The notes under the pieces: model-generated
Databases searched by the model: none
Seen by the model: only the letters and a program-made list of their open reading frames with translations
What the model was told of the DNA's origin: nothing
Shown: positions 55,277-64,000 of the stretch, in pieces
Position numbering within the stretch: position 1 is the first letter of the stretch
Layout: the number at the start of each line of letters is the position of its first letter
Assembly (NCBI GenBank): GCA_030549495.1
Contig: JAUIRK010000884.1
Span: forward strand, 310,001-374,000
Direction: 5' to 3'
From: Nectonema munidae
Lineage: Eukaryota > Nematomorpha > Nectonematoida > Nectonematidae
DNA length: 64,000 bases
Translations under genes and position numbers: made by a program

Positions 55277-55936
55277 CCTTTCGCAGCTTGCTTTTCTAGG
55301 GCTTGATACGGATTCCGCAGATAATAATCATTCTTCTTGCCAAACAACCCTTCTTCTTGGAATCAAAACTTCTAAAACATGAATACACTTTGTCAACATT
55401 GTAAGCAAGTCTTTCCAAAAACGACGCATTCCTCTTGCCAAGTTCAGCAAAATTAACCCTCAAGAATCCCCCTAGTGAAATAATTTTGCTCGTCCCAGGC
55501 GGGTCTCAGAAATGTCCCTGCCCATGTCGCACATCTTACATTTAACCATTTTAGTTACATAAACGGTAATGTTGCTCTATCTGTGCGGATGTTTTCATCG
55601 TCTCGATACTCGTATGCCTAAAACATGACGATGAAAAATATTGCGAAGTTGTAAAATGAGACTGACTGCTCCATCGAATCTCTTTGTACAATTCATTATA
55701 CATGAACCAATGTGAAAGTGCGTATGTGTTGTGTATTCATCATTCAGACTCTGGTATGCATTGCGTATCATTTTGCTTACGTTCTCAGTGTGTGAAATTA
55801 CATACATAAACTGTAAGTGAAATTACCTCGCACCGACCAGAAGCTTTTTTGTAAGGTGTGAAAAGACTTTATGGCGCTTCGACCAAAGTATGCGTCCACT
55901 AGTTTACGTGTGGAAAAGCAATGAATTGAGATTGGC
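55277..55936. other. PTEN upstream region
   Basis: Presumed PTEN promoter and 5' UTR (minus strand). No TATA box or downstream exon could be assigned. Confidence 0.4.
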
Positions 55937-57301
55937 GTGCAAGGTGGAGGGGTTCAGGGCAAAGAGCGAAAAAAGCTATCTGATAAAGTTTCCGAGCACT
56001 CCAAATCCAAGTCCAACAAGTTTGTTGTTGAAACCATCAAAGACATAGAAAAAGATTTAAACATGGCTTCGTTCAACGAACAACGATTGCAAGCCTCGAA
56101 ATTTGTGGAATCCAGGCACCAAGAAACTTTACGTGTGTTTCGAACTTCGTATTTTATAGCCAAGGAAGACCCGTCTTTCAAGAAACAAGGAAAAGTAATA
56201 CAACTGCAAAAGTTAAATGGACTTGAAATGGGATCCTTAGTGCACAGCGAACATGCTTGTAAATGTTTCTAGCAAAAGAAATGAAAATTGAACTTATTGC
56301 GCATATTCGAATTTGCGAAGGCTTGAATTTTTCAATTGTTGTGGATTAATCAACTATCGTGAGCAATCGGTCAGTCTTAATTTCTTATGTTCGACTTGTT
56401 GTAAAAGATGTTCAGAATATATATTGGAAGATGTCAGAGTTGAACAACACGACAGCTGACGCTATTTCCCAGGCACTTTTTGATTCTTTCGTGTCTGCAC
56501 TTGGTATCGAAATACTCAAAAATAAACTCTTAGCTATTGGATCTGATGGCGCATCTGTGATGATTGGCCAAAAAGACGGTCTCACCGAGAAGTTCTCTGA
56601 ACTTATTGGTGTTCCTTATTTGCCATCTTTTCATTGGGTCGCTCATAGACTTGAGCTCACTGTGCATGGCGCTACAAAAAGTGTCACAGAGGTAAATCAC
56701 TTTACCATCTTTTTAGACAAACTCGACTCTATATTTTCACGCTCTCCCAAAAATCAGCGCTTGTTGGAGAGTGCCGCGACTGACTTGAGTGTACACCCCG
56801 GAAAGTCAGTGAGGTCTTTGATGTTAGGTGGTGCTTTTCCTCATTCTAAGCTGTTGACAGTCTATGGAACAATTATCAGGCTCAAGTGAATTTCGAAGAA
56901 TTTTTCAATTCCACTTTTTATGTTAAAATAAAGATTAAAATTGTTGTATTGTAAATTGTAATTCTCTCTATCGAATAAGTAGGTAAGTCAATAATATAGC
57001 CTAACTCTTGTAGTTTCAGTGTTTGACATGACCCAAATTCATAAGAATTCTCACTGACACGTTTTTGATCTATAGAACGTATGGTATCCATCTCAAAATG
57101 TAGGCAGTGTAGTAGCATGTAGTATTAGACATGCATATAAGCACGTGACTTTTATTTGAGGTTTTGATCTTTTTTGTAGAAGTAGACCTCATGGGACGTT
57201 CCCTACAACGTTTGTGTGTTTCTATGTGAGGGGTGACTCCACACAGCAGAGCATCCCCACCCCCCCCCCCCCCCAGTGAAAATTTTCTACTTCGCACCCT
57301 G
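55937..57301 (+). mobile_element. hAT relic of ZNF862 type
   Basis: Plus strand: SEHSKSKSNKFVVETIKDIE, MASFNEQRLQASKFVESRHQ, YFIAKEDPSFKKQGKVIQLQ (56,000-56,210), then SVLISYVRLVVKDVQNIYWK, KLLAIGSDGASVMIGQKDGL (second catalytic Asp region), LPSFHWVAHRLELTVHGATK and SPKNQRLLESAATDL (to about 56,790). This is the zinc-finger-862/KIAA0543-type hAT transposase. Two long frames (111 and 176 codons) remain, with breaks between and after. The 3' end reads ...CTTCGCACCCTG (57,301), a hAT-like terminus preceded by a 15-C run. The 5' end was not found, so it is probably truncated. Confidence 0.8.
57260..57274 (+). repeat. poly-C tract (15 C)
   Basis: A homopolymer run just inside the 3' end of the ZNF862-type hAT relic. 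Confidence 0.9.
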
Positions 57302-57404
57302 CTTTAGAGTGTTCGTGATTTGTGTGAACAACATCAAAGGGACTTAAAAATTTATATAAATTAAATGCATTTTGATATTATTTCAGATATCTAAAATAGA
57401 GAAT

Positions 57405-57483
57405 GTTCGACTCGCTGTAAAAGGAGATGTTCAGAATATATTTTGGAAGATGTCAGAGTTGAACAACACCACAGCTGACGCTA
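57405..57483 (+). mobile_element. partial second copy of the hAT transposase segment
   Basis: 79 bp here match 56,389-56,463 almost exactly. The encoded VQNIFWKMSELNNTTADA parallels VQNIYWKMSELNNTTADA, with one small insertion (GGAGAT for GAT). Flanks differ, so this is a separate broken copy lying about 100 bp after the first element's end. Confidence 0.8.
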
Positions 57484-57559
57484 AGAGATATTATTATCAC
57501 ATTTTTGTGATGAGAACAGTTTTTACCGTCGAAATTCATCTCCATCAGATGTGATAGCA

Positions 57560-60500
57560 ATCTTGATACAGATCCATCCATCCAGAAGGATTTTCAAAGA
57601 TAGCGATGTTTGCAAGATTGTTGCTTCCTACGCCAGTTCTGTAGTTTGGAAAAAAAGCGACTACCCTTAAAAAGGAAAATGTGTGTAGGTTTCTAATTTT
57701 GGTTGTTCAGGCGGACAAAAATATGAGCAAGGTAAGCGAGTTTTTAATTTGTACTTCATTTTTGAGGTGAAATACAAGATCTTTATTTATTGAAACTCCA
57801 TTTTTCATCCCGAGTTCACAAGCTCTACTTTTAATAGCGACCGCATTGGCATAGCAAATATGAAAAACCTTATAAAAAACGCGTATAAATGAAAACCCAA
57901 ATTGACAAGCATTCACCACAATAGATGTCCGAGCACCCTCCTTCAAGTGTAAAGTGCCACAACTCTGTTGTCCGCGCAATGCCAATGTCCAATGAACTGT
58001 CTTTTTCTTTTTTCAAGCAACTTGATTGGATGAAATTAAATTATGAATTTTTTTCTGTTCCGTCCTTTAAATTCACGATGAACTTTTTCGTATAAACACT
58101 GAAACTGTTTTTTTTAAGATTTGTTTCTTATTCTTTTGTTTTAAATGAGGTGATCGATTTTCCAAAGCTTAACTATAGAAACCTATACTCGCAAGATATT
58201 GACAAAAAAGAGTATGAAATTTAAATTTTGAGAACTTCTACATTCTGGTGCAATAGGATTAACTTGACCTTAGCTATGCCTTCTCACCAGAATGAGAAAC
58301 AGGTGAGTTTAACTTGGGCGCGCTCGAGCTTCAATTGTCGCCATCAAGGCCATTATTTGGACTAGGCGCTTGCGCTTCACACAGTGACGCGGATAAAGGA
58401 ACTGAGAAAGAAGGGTAATGAATGAATGCCGCACCACTTCACCCTAGCGCACTTACTTTTTTCCCACTTGTAAAGTGCAGGAAAAAACTTTCTCGTGATC
58501 TATCTTTTTCTATTGTAAAACTGGACCAAAGTTTTGCCGATACCGTATGCGCATTTTATGCACTCCTAAACAAAGAAGACGAAATTTATTTATTCATTCA
58601 TTAGAAAGTGAAATGATAAATCCATAAACAAAACAAACAAAATATTTGATGAAATGATTTTTGGTTAATTCAGAAAACCTTCTTGTGCTGATGGCAATGC
58701 AAAGAAATATTTTTAGGGAGATGGACGATGCGGCAGATTCAGAAAACTGTTTTTCATTGGTAAATTTCAATGGAGGGCGGGGCCCCCACCGGATAGCGCC
58801 AAAGCTCTGGTCTCATTTCAGCAATTTATTTTACAAGTAATGGATAGAGCCGCTTATCTCCATCTTTAAATCGCGTTGATTCGCTTGACCAGCCTTCACT
58901 ATTATTAACCATCCTCACATTTCACGATTACTTCTTTTCTTAAAAACATCAACATAGTTATGAAGAGATGATGAGAGACTTTTTTGAAAGACGTGCGTTT
59001 CGTTGCTTTGCATTTCTTACATCCTCTCTAACCGAATCATGGTGCGCACAAACATTGATGCAGTCAACACCCTAACCTGAAAAAAGGTCGAAGCGTTGTG
59101 CGTTTATATTCGCCAGAAATGGAAGAGTAGAAAAATCAAGAATTTGGAGAAGTAAAGAATACTAGATATTTGGGAAAATAATTAAAATGTCGAAAAAAGA
59201 GTCCTACTTCAAGTATAAGGACATAAAGGAAGAAAGGCACACTGGAAATATCTACGATGTAGAGAAAGCACGAAGCAACCAACAGAGGGGAGAGTGTCAG
59301 AAAGAATGGCGAATTAAACATGCAATTATCATTCTTTGTTCTATTCGTCGCGGGCTATTTTTTTTAAATTGAATATTTTCACAAAATTATCGCGTGAACT
59401 CACTAAATAATTGATTGCGAATCTGATGGTGTCATTTTTTTCATGAAAATCAATCAAACGTATCAATCAATGCCAAATATAGAAACTTCAAATATAATAT
59501 AAATTCCACATTTTGGGCTTAATAATTTATTTAATAAATCAACTTTTGGTGATTAATTCACCCAAAATATTTTACCTGTCAGTAAATTAGCTTTCACAAG
59601 TGACTTAACGCCAAACACTTTCTCTCAATATTTTAAAATAAATTTATCCATACACAGCAAATCAAACATACTCAATTTGATTCTTAAAATATTTTTGTCA
59701 CTTTCAAATTTAAATTGCGGTTACTGTTTAACTTTCGTTTATTTTGGGTCAGTTATTTTTTGATGGTTTTTAAATTATTTTAGTCCGATTTAGCAAATCG
59801 ACCGTTCTATATTTCATCAGAACGGTATTTTTGTCAATATATACACAGGATGATTTAATCAATCTCATATATACGGATGGGACCAAATTTCTACTCAAAG
59901 AGACCTGAGATCATGTACGCTAAAAGCTCATAAAATTTAAATATATGAATTTATATTTCTCAAAAAAAATTTCAATTATAACCGAAAAGATGGATTATCT
60001 ATTGTGCTTATCAATCTTAAATGTAACCTACATCTGTTTATTTTGTTGTAATCTGTTCATAGTCTTAATAAATGTCTATCTTATTATAATATAAATAATT
60101 AATTTCGCAATAAAATCTTTATAAAATTCGTTGTAAAATGACACGGTGAATATAATGTGACGGTGTGCTGCGCCAATTAAACCGAGCACATTTGGCCTTC
60201 TTTGCTTTGATTAAAATCATAATAATTTCATTAAATTACAATTTTTCGTTGTGTATGCTTTCGGAATTTAAAAAATTGTAATTTTTGTGTATGAAGTAGT
60301 TTTAATGTCTGGACCACTTCTTTTAGTATTTCAGTTTCTATTCATAAAAAATGTCGAACTGTTTTATTCCAACTAAATAACTGTCAACACTGCTTTCTAC
60401 ATTGAAATATTGAGAAAGAAATGCACTAGAATTTACAGAGGATTGACGGCATTCGAAAGCAGACTTTCGAGTCAAACATCATGCCAAGCTGCTCTGAAAT

Positions 60501-60690
60501 TCCTATCGAAAATCATTTACAAACGATGTGACATTGTTTCAATATTCACACAATAGGTAAGCAATGTTACCACAGTGTCTCTTTTTAGTATTTTTGAGCA
60601 AACATATGTTGATGATCCACTAGATTTTCTCATCTTCTTCTGTCACAGTGATTTTATTTCTCTTTCTGTCTCCTTCTCTGATAAAATTCA
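57560..60690. other. no gene recognised
   Basis: Contains short ORFs of unknown meaning: 60 codons at 58,422-58,604, 61 codons at 59,187-59,372 (charged, SKKESYFKYKDIKEERH), and 92 codons minus at 57,707-57,985. A possible ATG exon with a GTGAGT donor (58,276-58,302) is too short to trust. GC is slightly raised at 58,310-58,420 and 60,430-60,540. The rest is AT-rich. Confidence 0.35.
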
Positions 60691-60696
60691 ATCACG

Positions 60697-60787
60697 CAAG
60701 CTCTCTTTTCTCATTCAATCTCTCTTCTATCATTCAAGCTCTCTTCTCTTGTTTAAGCTCTCCTATCTCATCCAGCTCTCTTCTCTC
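60697..60787 (+). repeat. CT-rich minisatellite, about 5 x 19 bp
   Basis: Imperfect units starting CAAGCTCTCTT/CAATCTCTCTT at 60,697, 60,716, 60,735, 60,754 and 60,773. The array is cut by the MITE insertion at 60,788 and a few array bases continue after it (61,006-61,015). Confidence 0.75.
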
Positions 60788-61005
60788 CAGTGGCATAGCT
60801 AAGCTGGGGCATAAGAGGCCATGTCCCCCCACCCATTTACCCCATGGTGCCCCCATGCACCTTAGGCGATATCAATTTTCGAAAATTTCTCCAATGAAAG
60901 GATTAAGAAAGTATAAATAATGTTGCTCAAGTTTTTTAAGTTTTTAAATCCCCCCCCCCCCCCCCCCCCCCCTCCTTATCAACTTTTTTCAGAGCTACGC
61001 CACTG
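60788..61005. mobile_element. 218-bp hAT MITE with 8-bp target duplication
   Basis: Ends CAGTGGCATAGCTAAG and AGAGCTACGCCACTG form an inverted repeat. An exact CTTCTCTC duplication lies at 60,780-60,787 and 61,006-61,013. It holds a 23-C run (60,950-60,972). Non-coding. The termini are related to those of the 4,612-5,048 element. Confidence 0.85.
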
Positions 61006-61015
61006 CTTCTCTCTA

Positions 61016-61980
61016 ATTTGTATTTAGAGTAAAATAAAAAAATAATTCTATTTTATATCATTAGAAATTAGTTTTTAGCAGAATATAAGTTCAATATTTT
61101 CAGAACCTTTTTTCATGATACCAAAGTTCAGCAATTCAAATTAATCACAGAGATTTTTAGTAAAAATTTAGTTCTATCAATACACCAAACATTTTGCAAA
61201 AATGAAAATTTGTTTTTAAATAAGAGAAAAATAGTTTTCAATCGTTACAATTTTATATCAATGAATATTATCAGACTGGCGTTAAAAAAAATTTCAACAA
61301 AGGTCACTTTTAAAAGCTTTTTCAGTATGTTTGTTACATTGTGTAACATTTGAAAACTTTAATTTTTTAAAGTCAAGAAATTTTTTTTCAATAGCTATTT
61401 GGGAATTAATATTTTGACTAGCTATTCAGTTTAAAAACATAAATATTATATTTGTTTAATATTTGAGCAGAGATATTTTTTATAATGTTCGGTTGTTAAA
61501 TTTTGTACATAATTACTAAAAAAACTGTACATAATTAATTAAATAATTTTTTTAAGAAAATTTGTTGATTATTATAATAAAAATATATTATCGAAACAAA
61601 ATGTTTCAGTTGTTAAAAATGTATTTGTTTATTTACGACAGCTGTCAGAATTTTTTTTGAGAAGAGAAATAGTAAAAAAAGGATGGTTTTTTTTTTCTTA
61701 CTGTGATTTTTTATTTTGGTGGGTTTAAGGGGTTTTTAGGGTTTGGGTTCTCCTTGAAGGCCTTTTTTGTATACGGTTGGCATTTGCTGGGCTTATAAAA
61801 ACTTGAAAATATCAAATAAAGTGCCGATAAACTATCTCATTTTTTATGCCTCCTATTATTTTGAAATTATTCTGAGAACAGACAGTTTCATTTTAAATAG
61901 TGAAATTTGTTCTATTAGTTTATTTTGTCTCCTTTCTCTCTTATGTTAATTATGTAGCTAATTTTTCAATTTTGAGTAAA
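61016..61980. other. AT-rich sequence, no gene seen
   Basis: Includes a G/T-rich patch (about 61,717-61,770, GGGTTTAAGGGGTTTTTAGG) that superficially resembles telomeric repeats but has no regular unit. Confidence 0.4.
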
Positions 61981-62130
61981 AGATAAGGTAAAGGTACCGT
62001 GAGTGTGTTTTCATTGACAAGGCACTGATGTACCGCTTATGTCAAACTATGAACAAATTGGTATCGATGAGAAATCGAACCCAGAGGCTTCCGCGCTGAG
62101 TCCATCTTCTCAACCAACCTGCCATGCCAC
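61980..62130 (-). mobile_element. tRNA-derived SINE, copy 2
   Basis: Minus-strand head GGTGGCATGGCAGGTTGG with A box (62,113-62,123) and B box GGTTCGATTTC (62,071-62,081), one change from the perfect box in copy 1. The head and the body to about 61,980 match 3,140-3,294 with scattered differences. TGGACTCAG after the A box recalls class II tRNA anticodon stems. Confidence 0.75.
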
Positions 62131-62139
62131 CCATAGAGT

Positions 62140-63000
62140 ATGCTGTAGTGGATACGTCAAATTAGTTTTCTAAAAACTTAAGTTATTCTGTAAAATATTT
62201 TGTTTTTGTTGAAGCTCTATAACTTTTTCTGATAGACTTTTTTTATAAAAGGCAAATCATTGCAAAATGCTAAAAGTGGTTAATTTACTTTTTGCAGATC
62301 TTTTTGTAGAACGTGCAAATAAGAGTATCTGAATTTATCCTTTGACTATTTCTGTTTGTATCATTTAACTATTTTATTTTGTTTCATAAAAAATTTATTA
62401 TTACATTTCAATATTTTTAACTTTGTTTTTGGAAACTGCCTCGGGCAAAATTATAGTTTGACTACTTTGTGTTTGCTTCCGCCAATTTAACTTTTAAAGT
62501 TGAGAAAAATGAAGCAATGCAATCTTAATTTATTGTTTGATTTTTATTTGCACAAGTTTATCTTTATTTTATACCCTTTTTTGAGAGTCTAACTAACTTA
62601 CACTTATTCTTGTACACTAAAAAGAATGAAAAAATTCTAATACCAAGTTTTCTAACTTTAGTTCTGTTTTACATTTTTGATAGAAATTACCTCAAAAAAG
62701 TTATGTAATTTGGATGTGTTTTTTTATTTATTTTTCTCAATAAAACATTTTCATTTTTAGGAAGAAGAAATGGAACAACTGATTCAATAAAATTTTCAAT
62801 TTTTTTTATTGTTAACTGATAACTTTACCTCTTTTCTACACATAATTTGGAGATGGTGCGCATCTATTTGAAGGGAGAAAGTTTGGTTATGTGTTTTTAT
62901 TTATAAGTCCCCATTCATTGTTGACGTTAAGCTTAATAGGGCGGAGTTAAAGTTTACATTAAGGTTACTTAAGAATGAAATAGAATAGACAAGAGAGGAG
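62140..63000. other. AT-rich sequence, no gene seen
   Basis: No ORF or repeat recognised. Confidence 0.4.
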
Positions 63001-63073
63001 TAGGAATTCAAAAAAATTTGTTGTCTTTTTGGGAAGACGCTTAAAAGTTCGCCCCCTCTAGGATGTGCGCCCC
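63000..63073. mobile_element. right-end fragment of the CAGGGGCGCACATC hAT family
   Basis: Ends GTTCGCCCCCTCTAGGATGT then GCGCCCCTG, matching the right end of the copy at 15,043. No left end or target duplication was found, so it is a truncated or decayed copy. Confidence 0.55.
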
Positions 63074-64000
63074 TGAATCGATCACATTTTTTTCATATAA
63101 ACATCGCAGGGTGTCTAGTAGACTCTTTTCCTTCAGACTACATTCACTCATATAAAACTCTCCAACCTTCAGCTATTTGTTTTCAGTTGTTACAGCATGG
63201 TGATCTAGTGTAAAAAAAGGCTTCTTAGACCTAAACCTCAAATTTAATTGACACGTTTAGACATTTCCATAAATGGCTAAAACTGAATTGAGAAATGAAA
63301 TCAGCATGATCCATTCGGTATAAAAGAGATACTTTGTTTAAAATTTTCAGACGTAAAGCACAAAATCATTTGGGCAACGTAATTGCGAAAAATGACTCCC
63401 CAATCTACTTTTTTTAATTTGAATAATATTCTTAGATATCATTTTCAGGCATAAAAGAATAATTTGATAGACACTTTGAGAATATTTCATATCCTAATTG
63501 CGAAAATGGAGTGCGGAAATGGAGTGCATGAGTGATTTAGTATAAAAATATATTTTATTTTAAATTTGAATATTCGTGGGGGAAGGGTTTCACACCTAGA
63601 CCGCAAAATTGATTGATATTTTGACAATCTATTTGCAAAAATTGACTAAAGAAATGAAATCAGCATGATGATGGCATTTTGAAATGGGCAACTAGCTCTT
63701 ATTTATTATGCGTTGTATAAGAAAAATAGATGACTATTCAATAATAGTTCAACTGATCTTCAATTATTTGAAAAATAAGGAAAATTTGGAAAACTTATTA
63801 CGGTGACTTGCGAACTCATTTCTTAAGATAGTATTAGTTATATTTTTGATTTTAAAATACTTTTTTCAGATGGGTGAGAGTCAAGAAATCTATATTTACT
63901 AAATCAATTGGATCTAATGACACTGCCCTTATAACGTGCTCTTGACACGTGATAGTTTCTTGTTATGAACTCTCTTGAAAAATCAACAACTACTTACAAA
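63074..64000. other. AT-rich sequence, no gene seen
   Basis: Contains short near-repeats (AGAAATGAAATCAGCATGAT at about 63,291 and again at about 63,651, and two TATAAAA.A segments), suggesting an old local duplication. No ORF recognised. Confidence 0.4.

Noticed and set aside
58276-58302. Possible first exon MPSHQNEKQ with GTGAGT donor
   Set aside because: Nine codons, no continuing gene found downstream; likely chance.
61717-61770. G/T-rich patch as a telomere-like array
   Set aside because: No regular repeat unit.
1-64000. LTR retroelements, virus-like elements, CRISPR or operon-like prokaryotic genes
   Set aside because: No paired long terminal repeats, capsid- or envelope-like frames, spacer arrays or prokaryotic gene clusters were recognised.

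Overview
The window is nuclear DNA of an invertebrate animal. It is AT-rich, has GT-AG introns, and carries three recognisable host genes among many decayed transposable elements. The host genes are animal-type: a nicotinic acetylcholine receptor subunit, a scaffold-attachment-factor B (SAFB/SLTM) relative, and PTEN. I cannot name the phylum from this window. Introns fall into two classes, short (52-66 bp) and long (0.7-4 kb, often filled with repeats).

Layout. 1-3,300: a broken I-type LINE, a hAT relic and a tRNA-derived SINE. 4,600-5,840: non-autonomous DNA elements, including a piggyBac-type MITE nested in another MITE. 9,632-24,463 (+): the SAFB-like gene, rebuilt by hand as 14 exons with compatible phases from 9,632 to the stop; the exon with the expected SAP domain was not found. 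Its introns hold hAT elements, a 179-bp hAT MITE and a LINE 3' end. 24,539-30,700: a TIR element, a piggyBac relic, a hAT relic and a Tigger/pogo relic. 30,884-46,457 (-): the nicotinic receptor subunit, with seven placed exons and at least two unplaced ones; a second pogo element sits in its last intron. 48,900-51,320 (+): a CGGBP1-type hAT relic abutting a second piggyBac relic. 53,918-55,276 (-): a complete, single-exon PTEN. 55,937-57,490 (+): a ZNF862-type hAT relic with a partial second copy. 60,697-62,130: a CT-rich minisatellite interrupted by a hAT MITE, then a second SINE copy.

The three host genes share no pathway that I can see: chromatin/RNA binding, synaptic ion channel and lipid phosphatase. 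No LTR retroelement, virus-like element, rRNA, functional tRNA or CRISPR was recognised. The most interesting host-gene observations are the intronless PTEN, the lysine replacing glutamate at the mouth of the receptor pore, and a stop-free 66-bp intron in frame in the receptor's ligand-binding domain. I found no convincing new multi-gene system.
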